Assembly: GCF_001401755.1 (NCBI RefSeq) | Contig: NZ_AVQK01000024.1 | Coordinates: forward strand, 62,001-126,000 | Length of the DNA: 64,000 nt | DNA from: Aquimarina longa SW024 | GTDB lineage: Bacteria; Bacteroidota; Bacteroidia; Flavobacteriales; Flavobacteriaceae | Direction of reading: 5' to 3' | Shown here: positions 25,135 to 34,800 of the stretch, piece after piece | How positions within the stretch are numbered: the stretch's first letter is position 1 | Layout: every line of letters starts with the position of its first letter | The notes under the pieces: generated by a model | The model's database searches: none | Told to the model about the DNA's origin: nothing | Seen by the model: the letters and a program-made list of their open reading frames with translations, nothing else | Translations under genes and position numbers: made by a program

Positions 25135-27228
25135 ATGATGAAAGCTAAAATAATATTGGTATTAATGGTGTTGATTACTCAGCTTACTTTTTCGCAGAAA
25201 AATGGCAGAGCAGATCGTTTTTTTGATAAAAGAGATTATATAAATGCAGCATTGCAATATGAAGAAGAGTTGAATAGAGAAGGATATACAAAGCATATTC
25301 TTAAGAATATTAGTACTTCATATTATAATACATTTCAATTTAGAAAAGCATATCGATACCTTAAAGTATTAACATCAGGTAAGTTTTATGATAAAGATAA
25401 AACCTATGATAATGCATACAATTTTATGATGTATCAAGTACTTTCTGCATTGGGGGAGTATGAGAAATCAGTAGCATACCTTTCGTTATATAATAAATTA
25501 GGTGCTATAGCAGAAAACTTTAGTGTACCAGATGCTATTGCTACTATAGAAGAGTTTAAGCTAAAAGATGACGATTATACTATAAAAAGCCTTTCTTTTA
25601 ATTCCGAATCTTCAGAATTCGGGGCAGTTAAAAAAGATAGTATCTTTTACTTTACAACAGATAGACACCCGTATAATCTCTTGGATAAAAATTATAAATG
25701 GACACACCGTCCGTTTTTGGATATTTATAAAGTAAAAGTTGATAAGGATAATAACCCTATTTCAGAAATAACTCCAATTTCCAAAGAAATCAATTCAAAA
25801 CTCCACGAAGGGAACTTTTGTTTTACAGCTGATGGTAATACACTATATCTATCCAAAAGTAATTCTGAAAAAGGGAAAAAGAAATTTGATACAATTAATA
25901 ATAATGCTATTCATCTATACAAAGCTATTAAAGTTGATGGAAAATGGACTACTCCAGAAAAGTTAGAGTTTAATGATGTAAACTATTCTATAGAACATCC
26001 ATCATTAAGTAAAGATGAAGAAACATTATATTTTAGTTCTAATATGCCTGGGGGATATGGTGATTTTGACATTTATTCTATAGCGGTTAACCAAGATGGA
26101 ACTTATGGAAAACCAGTTAATTTAGGACCTACTATTAATACCGTGCACCGAGAGCAATTTCCATTTATATCAAAAGATAATCATTTGTTTTTTTCATCAA
26201 ATGGACATTTAGGATTAGGTATGATGGATATATTTGTTTCAGAGTTAAGAAGAGAAGAGTTTACAAAACCTATTAATTTAGGAGCACCAATAAACTCTAG
26301 TTATGATGATTTTTCTATGGTGTATTATAATGAAACAGATGGTTTCTTTGCGTCTAATCGTAAAAAAATAGGAGATGATATCTATGCTTTTTCTCAGATA
26401 GGAGCTATTTTTCCTAAAGAATATAGGACACGTTTTGAAGTTAGAGATTTTGCAAGTGATAATTATATATCTAATTCAGATGTTATTTTGTATACTAATG
26501 ATAATGATATCGTCTATGAAAGTCAATTAGATTCGATAGCAAGTTTTGATATTAAAATATTTTCTGGACGTTATAATTTTAAAGCTTCGGCAGAGGGGTA
26601 TAAGACTAGAACAAAACCATTGGTCATAAAAGAGAAAGAAGAAGGAGTATATGTAATCTATTTGGATAGAATAAAAAAGAAACGAGAAGAAGATCCTTCT
26701 TTAACAGATCATAGTATAAAACACGATAATAAGAGTACTACAGATACGCATACTACAATTACAGATGGTACGAATACGAACACTAAAAAAGTAGAGATTA
26801 CTAAAATTAGATTAAGAGAAATGCTTCTTGCAGATAAAGATGGACCTCCTGTTATTGAAAAAAATGGGAAACTCTATTTTAAAATGCCACCTATTTATTT
26901 TGACTATGATAAATGGAATATACGAGCTGATTCTAAAAAAGTACTTAATAAATTAGCATTAAAATTAGAAAAATATAAAACAGTATATATAAAAATAAGT
27001 TCCCATACTGATAGTAGAGGGACAGATTCTTATAATCGAGTATTATCTGCAAAAAGAGCAGAATCTACACGTAATTATCTTGCATTAGAAGGATATGTTA
27101 ATGCAAGAAGAATGCAGTTTATAGGATTTGGAGAATCCCAACCTCTTATAGATTGTAAGACTAAAATATGTACAGAAGAAGATCATCAAACTAATAGAAG
27201 AAGTGAGTTTGAGATTATAAAGTACTAA
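25135..27228 (+). CDS. PD40-repeat OmpA-family protein
   Basis: The 697-residue protein has a signal peptide (about 1-21), TPR-like helices (about 25-120), PD40/WD40-like beta-propeller repeats (about 150-430, e.g. LYFSSNMPGGYGDFDIY and LFFSSNGHLGLGMMDIF), a short carboxypeptidase-regulatory-like domain (about 435-510), a Thr/Asn-rich linker, and an OmpA C-terminal domain (about 580-697, KISSHTDSRGTDSYNRVLSAKRA). This is the architecture that accompanies PorP/SprF proteins and is thought to tie the surface complex to peptidoglycan. The start codon directly abuts the previous stop. Confidence 0.93.
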   Translation: MMKAKIILVLMVLITQLTFSQKNGRADRFFDKRDYINAALQYEEELNREGYTKHILKNISTSYYNTFQFRKAYRYLKVLTSGKFYDKDKTYDNAYNFMMYQVLSALGEYEKSVAYLSLYNKLGAIAENFSVPDAIATIEEFKLKDDDYTIKSLSFNSESSEFGAVKKDSIFYFTTDRHPYNLLDKNYKWTHRPFLDIYKVKVDKDNNPISEITPISKEINSKLHEGNFCFTADGNTLYLSKSNSEKGKKKFDTINNNAIHLYKAIKVDGKWTTPEKLEFNDVNYSIEHPSLSKDEETLYFSSNMPGGYGDFDIYSIAVNQDGTYGKPVNLGPTINTVHREQFPFISKDNHLFFSSNGHLGLGMMDIFVSELRREEFTKPINLGAPINSSYDDFSMVYYNETDGFFASNRKKIGDDIYAFSQIGAIFPKEYRTRFEVRDFASDNYISNSDVILYTNDNDIVYESQLDSIASFDIKIFSGRYNFKASAEGYKTRTKPLVIKEKEEGVYVIYLDRIKKKREEDPSLTDHSIKHDNKSTTDTHTTITDGTNTNTKKVEITKIRLREMLLADKDGPPVIEKNGKLYFKMPPIYFDYDKWNIRADSKKVLNKLALKLEKYKTVYIKISSHTDSRGTDSYNRVLSAKRAESTRNYLALEGYVNARRMQFIGFGESQPLIDCKTKICTEEDHQTNRRSEFEIIKY

Positions 27229-27253
27229 CAATTTGATGAAACAAATTGTAATC

Positions 27254-27286
27254 TTTTGTTTTATAATAAATTAAATTGTAATTTTG
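27254..27286 (+). promoter_or_regulatory. Predicted rpsA promoter
   Basis: TTTTG (27254-27258) and TAATTTTG (27279-27286) are separated by 20 bp. Both match the Bacteroidota -33/-7 consensus (TTTG and TAnnTTTG). Transcription would begin near 27290, leaving a leader of about 110 nt before the rpsA ATG. Confidence 0.65.
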
Positions 27287-27289
27287 CAC

Positions 27290-27321
27290 TCCTTTTTAGT
27301 AGATAAGAGAATTAAAAAGGA
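27290..27321 (+). other. Hairpin at the predicted 5' end of the rpsA mRNA
   Basis: TCCTTTTTA (27290-27298) pairs perfectly with TAAAAAGGA (27313-27321) around a 14-nt loop. It would form the first structure of the transcript from the promoter above. A role in rpsA control or transcript stability is inference. Confidence 0.4.
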
Positions 27322-27402
27322 TAACTATAATTATTAATTAATACTTCTGTATAATTTCTACTTTGATTCTCAGTAATATACAGGATACAAATTTTATCTT
27401 CA

Positions 27403-29226
27403 ATGTCTGAAGAAACAAAAAACACAGATGTTCAGGAAGTAGAGACTCCAGTAGTAACTGAAACTCCACAACAAGCAAACCCTGAGCAATTCCTAAAAGA
27501 TTTTAACTGGCATAACTACGAAGAGGGTATTGACCCTATCGAAGACTCAAAACTTGAAGAGTTTGAGCAATTGGTTGCAGAAAATTTTGTGGATACCCTT
27601 AATGATGAAGTAGTGGATGGAACAGTAATTAATATTACTGATCGTGATGCTATTATCGACATTAATGCAAAAAGTGAAGGAGTTATTTCACTAAACGAAT
27701 TTCGTTACAATCCAGATCTTAAAGTAGGTGATAAAGTAGAAGTTTTAATTGACGTGCGTGAAGACGCTACAGGTCAGTTGATCTTATCTCACCGTAAAGC
27801 TCGTGTAATTAAAGCATGGGATAGAGTAAATGGAGCACATGATACTGGTGAGATCGTAAATGGTTTTGTAAAATGCAGAACTAAAGGAGGAATGATCGTT
27901 GACGTATTTGGTATTGAAGCATTCTTACCAGGTTCTCAAATTGATGTAAAACCAATCCGTGATTATGATGCATATGTAGGAAAAACAATGGAATTTAAAG
28001 TGGTAAAAATTAACCACGAATTCAAGAATGTTGTTGTGTCTCATAAAGCACTTATCGAAGCAGATATCGAAGAACAGAAAAAAGAAATTATTGGTCAATT
28101 AGAAAAAGGTCAAGTATTAGAAGGTACTGTTAAGAATGTTACTTCTTATGGTGTATTCGTTGATCTTGGAGGAGTTGATGGATTAGTTCATATTACAGAC
28201 CTTTCTTGGTCAAGAATCAATCACCCTAATGAGATTGTAGAGCTTGATCAGAAATTAAACGTAGTTATTTTAGATTTTGATGAAGCTAAAACTCGTATTC
28301 AATTAGGTCTTAAGCAATTAAAACCTCACCCATGGGAAGCTCTTGATAAAGAACTTAAAGTTGGTGATAAAGTAAAAGGTAAAGTAGTTGTTATTGCAGA
28401 TTACGGTGCATTTATTGAAGTAGAAGAAGGTGTAGAAGGATTAATTCACGTTTCAGAAATGTCATGGTCGACACATTTACGTTCTGCACAAGATTTCGTA
28501 AAAGTTGGTGATCAGGTAGAAGCAGTAATTCTTACTTTAGATAGAGAAGAACGTAAAATGTCTCTAGGTATTAAGCAATTAACACCAGATCCATGGACAG
28601 ATATTACATCAAAATACCCTGTAGGTTCTAAACATAGTGGTATCGTTCGTAACTTTACTAATTTTGGAGTATTTGTAGAATTAGAAGAAGGTATTGATGG
28701 ATTAATTTACATTTCTGATCTTTCTTGGACTAAGAAAATTAAGCACCCATCAGATTTTACTAATGTTGGTGATACACTTGATGTTATAGTTCTTGAATTA
28801 GATGTAGAAGGACGTAAATTAAGCCTAGGTCATAAGCAGACAGAAGATAATCCTTGGGATAAGTACGAAACTGAATTTGCTGTGGGTACTAAGCATACTG
28901 CAACTATCGGTGATATTGTAGACAAGGGAGCTACAATAGAGTTTAATGAAGATATTGTTGCTTTTATACCATCACGTCATCTTGAAAAAGAAGATGGTAG
29001 TAAATTGAATAAAGGAGAAGAAGCAGAATTCCAAATTATTGAATTTAATAAAGAGTTCAAGAGAGTAGTTGCTTCTCATACAGCCTTATTTAAAGAAGAA
29101 GAAGCTAAGATTGTTAAACAAGCTGCAAAGAAAGCTGCAAGTAATAGTTCATCAGAAAAAACTACACTTGGAGATATTGATGCATTAGCAGATCTTAAAG
29201 CTAAAATGGAAAAAGGAGAGAATTAA
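27403..29226 (+). CDS. rpsA: 30S ribosomal protein S1
   Basis: The 607-residue RNA-binding protein contains six S1 (OB-fold) repeats, visible as recurring G-x-V-x-x-x-x-x-x-G-x-x-V-x-x-x-x-x-x-G-[LF]-[IV] patterns. Repeats three to five (GTVKNVTSYGVFVDLGGVDG, GKVVVIADYGAFIEV, GIVRNFTNFGVFVEL) are the most conserved and each is followed by a [DE]-[LM]-S-W motif. It helps mRNA loading on the ribosome. An acidic 30-residue N-terminal tail precedes the first repeat. The gene is monocistronic, with its own promoter and terminator. Confidence 0.96.
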   Translation: MSEETKNTDVQEVETPVVTETPQQANPEQFLKDFNWHNYEEGIDPIEDSKLEEFEQLVAENFVDTLNDEVVDGTVINITDRDAIIDINAKSEGVISLNEFRYNPDLKVGDKVEVLIDVREDATGQLILSHRKARVIKAWDRVNGAHDTGEIVNGFVKCRTKGGMIVDVFGIEAFLPGSQIDVKPIRDYDAYVGKTMEFKVVKINHEFKNVVVSHKALIEADIEEQKKEIIGQLEKGQVLEGTVKNVTSYGVFVDLGGVDGLVHITDLSWSRINHPNEIVELDQKLNVVILDFDEAKTRIQLGLKQLKPHPWEALDKELKVGDKVKGKVVVIADYGAFIEVEEGVEGLIHVSEMSWSTHLRSAQDFVKVGDQVEAVILTLDREERKMSLGIKQLTPDPWTDITSKYPVGSKHSGIVRNFTNFGVFVELEEGIDGLIYISDLSWTKKIKHPSDFTNVGDTLDVIVLELDVEGRKLSLGHKQTEDNPWDKYETEFAVGTKHTATIGDIVDKGATIEFNEDIVAFIPSRHLEKEDGSKLNKGEEAEFQIIEFNKEFKRVVASHTALFKEEEAKIVKQAAKKAASNSSSEKTTLGDIDALADLKAKMEKGEN

Positions 29227-29250
29227 TTTTCAATATTTTCTTATAATATA

Positions 29251-29284
29251 AAAAGCCGTCTAAATATTTTTAGACGGCTTTTTT
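29251..29284. terminator. rpsA terminator (bidirectional)
   Basis: The stem AAAAGCCGTCTAAA (29251-29264) pairs with 29269-29282 across a TATT loop, followed by T residues. A and T runs on both sides let it also terminate the convergent minus-strand gene ending at 29512. Confidence 0.9.
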
Positions 29285-29511
29285 AATTTTTAAAAAAAAG
29301 TATTTCATCCTATTTAAACGGAATAAAAGGATATGTTTTACATCTATATGTGTAATCAATTTTGAGTTTAAGTTTACATAGAAAAGCGTGTAGGCTTTTT
29401 AAGGTTCATTTTTAAATATATAAATAGACATAATATATTTGATTGTTTTTTCCTATATTCTATTTGTATGCTTAGAAATTTTTGAAGTAATACAATAATA
29501 CCTCAGCTATA

Positions 29512-30837
29512 TTAATTCTGTATCACTAGTTTTTGTATATACGGCTTATTCTTTATGTTTAAGCGAATTGAAATATAATAAATACCTGACTGTAATGTGC
29601 TAGTGTCAATAGTTGTAAATTTATTTGATTGATTTTTTATTGAAAACAGAATTTCTCCAGTAATATCATGGATAGATATATTTAATCTTTTATAGCCAAA
29701 AATGTTTTGAATTGTAACAAAGTTACTAGCGGGATTGGGATATATTTTGAATAAATTACTATCAGTTCCTTTTGGAGATAAAGCTCTAGGGGTATACTTA
29801 ACAAAAGTGATAGCATTGTTTTCAGAGAAACCATTATAAACATAGCCATCTTTAGACTCTAATAAAAACGGTTTATACCCAGAAATAGCCCCATCATCGG
29901 AGATGTTGTTAGGTATGTTTTCCCAGTTTTTTGTCACTTTATTATATTTAAAGAAACCATTAGAATCTCCATTAACTAATAAGATTTCTCCACTCTTAGT
30001 TTTAATAATATCGCTACGTGAATTGTCATAAGCATCAATGTCGTTTCCTAATTGTGTCCACTTTTTGTGTTTATATTTTAAAACTCTAAAACCACTAGCA
30101 ATTGCATGAGATAGATATATCTCATTTTTAGAAACAACAAATATTTTAGGATGAAGAGCTCTTTCTGTAGTAGATAGTAATGTAGTCCATTTCTTACCAT
30201 TATAAGACGATACATTTATGCCAGATAATTTTTTACTATATGCGACATATATTGTATCATCATTACCTATTTGCATATCAGGATAACTACCATTACTATT
30301 AGATAGATTTGGTAGTGAAGTCCACTGCTTACCGTCCCATTTTTTTGCACCTACAGAAAACAATGCATGGCAAAAATAAAAATCACCATTAGAGGTAACT
30401 CCAGAGGCTAGGTCAATATTTTCTATTCCCTGAAGTACTGGGTTTCCTAACTCTTTAAATGTACCATCTGGTTGATAGTGGTATGCATAATGATTGTTAT
30501 CAAAAGAACGAAATATAGTCATGATACTTCCATCGCCTAATCCTGTTCCAGATGATGTAGAAACTCCTCCAGGGACTAAAAAGTTATGCTTAGAAATATC
30601 TTCCCATGAGTTAGTGTCAAAAGAAAATTTTACCAATTCATTGTTTCTAGGATAATGAGATTCGTAAATGAAGGCATATAAATTATTATTTGAATCGAAA
30701 TACATATTGTCTACAGTAGGAAAATCCCATGTATTAGGATTATAACTTCTTGTGCCTATTAGTTCAAAATTTTGTGAGAAAGCATCATTTAAAAATGATG
30801 AAAAAAATAAGATTGTTAAAAGAATTCGATAATTCAT
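29512..30837 (-). CDS. Secreted protein with T9SS type-A sorting domain
   Basis: The 441-residue protein has a signal peptide (about 1-22, NDAFSQ). Its body of about 330 residues has repeated W-x-x-L/I motifs (e.g. KWDGKQWTSLPNL, SSYNGKKWTTLLST, YKHKKWTQLGND), which suggest a beta-propeller. The C-terminal type-A sorting tail (about 360-441) runs FKIYPNPASNFVTIQN through GIYYISIRL to QKLVIQN. It should be exported by T9SS and attached to the surface or released. No enzymatic motif is visible. It is a single gene with no obvious operon partner. Confidence 0.82.
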   Translation of the reverse strand: MNYRILLTILFFSSFLNDAFSQNFELIGTRSYNPNTWDFPTVDNMYFDSNNNLYAFIYESHYPRNNELVKFSFDTNSWEDISKHNFLVPGGVSTSSGTGLGDGSIMTIFRSFDNNHYAYHYQPDGTFKELGNPVLQGIENIDLASGVTSNGDFYFCHALFSVGAKKWDGKQWTSLPNLSNSNGSYPDMQIGNDDTIYVAYSKKLSGINVSSYNGKKWTTLLSTTERALHPKIFVVSKNEIYLSHAIASGFRVLKYKHKKWTQLGNDIDAYDNSRSDIIKTKSGEILLVNGDSNGFFKYNKVTKNWENIPNNISDDGAISGYKPFLLESKDGYVYNGFSENNAITFVKYTPRALSPKGTDSNLFKIYPNPASNFVTIQNIFGYKRLNISIHDITGEILFSIKNQSNKFTTIDTSTLQSGIYYISIRLNIKNKPYIQKLVIQN

Positions 30838-31410
30838 TGTGAAGGGTTTTATTTAAATTGGTTTTTATACTACAATAAAAATAACACCTATTTGGTAATA
30901 TAAAAATATTATTTAGAATTATTTTAAATAGTGTTTTGCAATCAAATCACTAACACTAAATAAGAATATGTTATATAAATACTACTTTATTTTAATTATT
31001 AACCTTTATATATTAATGAATTTGATTACTAAAGATTTGTTATTGGGATCAGTTGTTTTTTTATAAATATATCTAGCTAGACTATTCCAAAATTATTGGT
31101 TTAGAAAATCAATTTTACCATTTTATTTGGATCATTATTTTTGTTAAAAAAAACATAAAAATAATGAAGTCTGGTAAATAAGATATAATTTGGTAGTGTA
31201 AATATTATTTTGTTCTTAAAATATTAAGAATATGGTAAAATATATTTACGCTATGCTGAGCGTATTATGACGTGTATTTATTGATATCTCTAAAGATCTT
31301 CACCCCTAACTTAAAAGAGATAATCATTTATAATAGAAATGTTGTCAAAATAATTTTGATCAATTGTTGATAGAAATAACTGATCGTTTATCCTTTAAAT
31401 TTTTAGAATA
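30838..31410. other. AT-rich intergenic region between divergent genes
   Basis: This spacer of about 570 bp separates two divergent secreted-protein genes and should hold both promoters. I see one inverted repeat, TAGTGTT with AACACTA, near 30929-30955. A 32-codon hydrophobic open frame at 30968-31066 has no support as a gene. No structured RNA or clear promoter is identifiable. Confidence 0.5.
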
Positions 31411-31830
31411 ATGTTATCAAAAAAAATAGTGCTTATTTTTTTTCTGATTTTAACAGTATTTTCTTTTGCTCAATGTAAAACTATAGAAAAAGGAGATAAA
31501 AGAAATGAAAAATCAACAACTCATATGATTAATAATAGCACAAGTGTTTTAAAACTAAATAGGGATAAGACTATGGAACTTTCTATAAGAAAGAATATGG
31601 TATTAGGAGATCCAGCAATTTATTTTGAGTATGTTGTCTATACAAAAAAAACAAGAGAAGTTATTAAGAAAGGATCCTTTAGAGGGACAGATATTGATTG
31701 GTATGATAATGAATCATTAAAACTTACTTCTTATGTTGGGATAGAGCAAAAACCAACTTCAGAAAACCCTGAAGATGCTCTCCTGATAAATAATCAAAAT
31801 TCGATAACAATTATTAAATTAAATAACTAA
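31411..31830 (+). CDS. Small secreted protein or lipoprotein of unknown function
   Basis: The 139-residue product has a hydrophobic signal sequence (about 5-20) ending FSFAQC; Cys22 could be lipidated although Gln at the -1 position is atypical. The mature part is strand-rich and shows no motif I recognise. It is 3 bp upstream of the large BNR-propeller gene and likely co-transcribed with it, which suggests a shared extracellular role. Confidence 0.7.
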   Translation: MLSKKIVLIFFLILTVFSFAQCKTIEKGDKRNEKSTTHMINNSTSVLKLNRDKTMELSIRKNMVLGDPAIYFEYVVYTKKTREVIKKGSFRGTDIDWYDNESLKLTSYVGIEQKPTSENPEDALLINNQNSITIIKLNN

Positions 31831-31833
31831 CTC

Positions 31834-34800
31834 ATGAAACACAAATTTTATTTTAGGAAACTATTTGTATTAGTTTTTTTATTAATGGCTTATACAGCCT
31901 GTAATACTACAGGTAATAAACAAGAGATCGCCAAAGTAGAGTCTGTAACTATAGCTAATACTACTACTGTTAAAAAACGAAAAGCTAAAAAAGATCATAA
32001 TAAGAAAAAGGGTATTGAGATTATAGCAGATTATAAAGCTAGTCTTTTAAAACCTATTGATGCAGAAAAATCAACATATAAAGATGGTTTTTTAATGACA
32101 GAACATCAGAAAGCAATGAAAAGTGTTTCTAAAGCTAAAAGTTCTAGAATCATAAAATGGAAAGAAAGAGGTCCTGTAAATGTACCAGGAAGAATTCGTG
32201 GTATTGTTGTAGCGCCTGATGATAATGATAAATGGTATGCAGGTACAGTAGGAGGTGGTCTTTGGGTTACTGAAGATGCCGGAAAAACATGGGAAAATTT
32301 AACTGATTATAAAGTTCCTAATCTATCAACATCTACAGTAGCAGTGAGTAAAAAGAACCCCAGAACATTATATGTAGGTACAGGAGAACCTTTTAATAAC
32401 TTAGATGCTATCGGTGGAGTAGGAATTTTAAAAACCACCAATGAAGGACGTAGTTGGGACTATCTTGATCATACTAAAGATTTTGGAGGAATAGGAAGAT
32501 TGGCTATAAATCCAGATGATGAGGATAATCTCGTTGTAGCAAGTAGTAAAGGTATCTATATTACTAAAGACGGAGGAGAAACTTGGCAAAATACGTATAC
32601 TGGAGGGAATGTTCAAGATTTAAATCCCGATCCTACCAACTTTAATATACTTTACGGAGGAGTTAATCAGGTGGGAATAATAAAAAGTATAGACGGAGGG
32701 CTTACTTGGGAGTTAATATTGAATAGGAATGATTATAATTCTAATCATTCACGTTTTGAGCTAGATGTTTCACCAGCTAATCCTAATAAAGTGTTTATTT
32801 CTGTATATACCCCTGGGAGTAATGCAACTACAGCAGTAAATACAGATTTTTATATGACTGATGATGCTGGAAAAACATTCACACTTCTTGGTTTTGATGG
32901 AAAACCTGCAGATGGTAATTTAATCACAGGTCAGGGATGGTATGATAACCTTCTTATGGCACATCCATTTGATGAAAATATTTTTTATGCAGGAGGCGTA
33001 ACTTTATTTAAAGTAAGTATAAAAAAGAAAGGAAAAAGATCAAAAAAAGGAAATGATAACACAAAAAATAAAGTTTTAAAATATACTTTTAAAGCTATAG
33101 CTTCAGGATATACAGGAGGGTTGAATAACTATGTACATGTCGATCAGCATGGATTAACTTGGACTACAAAATTTCCTGAGAAAAAATTTAAACTAATTTT
33201 AGCTAATGATGGGGGAGTCTTTCATACAGATTACTTACGCGATCCAGGAACCACACTTAATGACTGGTCAACCTCTGCAGTAGGACTTAATTGTACTCAG
33301 TTTTATGGGGCAGACAAACGTAATGGAACAGAAGATTATATCGCAGGAGCTCAGGATAATGGCACATGGGTATCACAGACAGAAAATGGAGCAAATGATG
33401 AAACAAAATATAATTTTATTATAGGGGGCGATGGATTTGAAGTATTGTGGAATTATAAAGACCCTAACAAATATATTGGAGGTTCTCAGCATAATAATTT
33501 TGTACGATATGTAAATGGTAAATCATTTAGTGCGGTACATGGAGAATCTGGATCAGCAACATCACCATTCTATTCTAAAATTGTAAACTCTAATAATAAC
33601 CCTAATGTTCTTTTTAGCCCTTCAATTAGTGGAATATGGAGATCTACTGATTTTGCTGAATCTTGGAGTTTAACATCAATTCCTAATAACTATGCTGTCG
33701 GAACTAGACCTTCTAGTGCTTTAGACGTAGCTGTATCTATTGCTAATCCAAATATAGTATGGGCAGGGAATGCGATGACAGAGTCAGGATCTTTTAAATT
33801 ACATGTTTCTGTAAATAATGGAGTTTCTTATGATGGGACAAACGGGTTTTTAGATCCAAGAGATGGTAAAAATCATAATTATTTTATTTCAGGAATAGAA
33901 ACTTCTCCTACTGATGAAAATAGAGCTTATGCTTTGTTCTCTGGTCAAGGAGCGGCTAAAGTATTAAAGACAGAAGATTTAGGAAAAACTTGGGTAGATA
34001 TTTCTGGATTTTCTAAAGCAGAGGATAGCGGATTTCCTGATGTTGCAATTCATAGTTTAGTAGAAATGCCTTTTAATAAAAATAGGCTTTGGGTAGGAAC
34101 CGATATAGGAGTTTTTGAAACGTTAGACGGTGGTAAGAATTGGTCTATGTTAGCAGGGCTACCTGCATTTTCTGTTTGGCAGATGAAAATAGTGAACAAT
34201 CAGGTAGTTATGGCTACTCATGGAAGAGGGATTTGGACAGCTACACTTAGAGAGTTAGATGGATATGAACCACCAGTATATTTTGCTCCTCCAACAATAG
34301 TTAATGTATCTCAGGAATCTGTAGAAAATCAGAATGCAACAGTAACTTATGTTCAGGAAAATGATGATATTGATTCAATAATAGTATATTTTGACGGCAA
34401 AGAAATAGCAACAATAACAGATAATATTGCTCCAGGTATAGAATTTACGTATACCATTGAAAATATAGAAGAAGGGAAACATATAGTAGAGTTGCAAGCA
34501 GTAGATAGTAAAAAAGAAACTTCTGTATTTTCTACAAAAACTTTTGATATTATCAAGTTTATGAAACCAGAAACATTAGTCTCTATAGAGACCTTTAAAG
34601 CATCAGATGTTTACACTTTTGGAGGAGAATTTGTGATCAATACGATTAATGAAACAGTATCTCAATCAGTTCTTAATAATTCGGATCATCCATATTTAAA
34701 TGACAAAAGATATAATACGGTTTTAAAACATCCAATTATAGTATCTGCAACTCATAAAGATTTTACTTATGAGGATGTTGCAATTACAGAATTTGACCCT

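Noticed and set aside
30968..31066. 32-codon hydrophobic frame in the long intergenic region
   Set aside because: No signal for translation, no homologue known to me, and such frames are frequent in AT-rich DNA.
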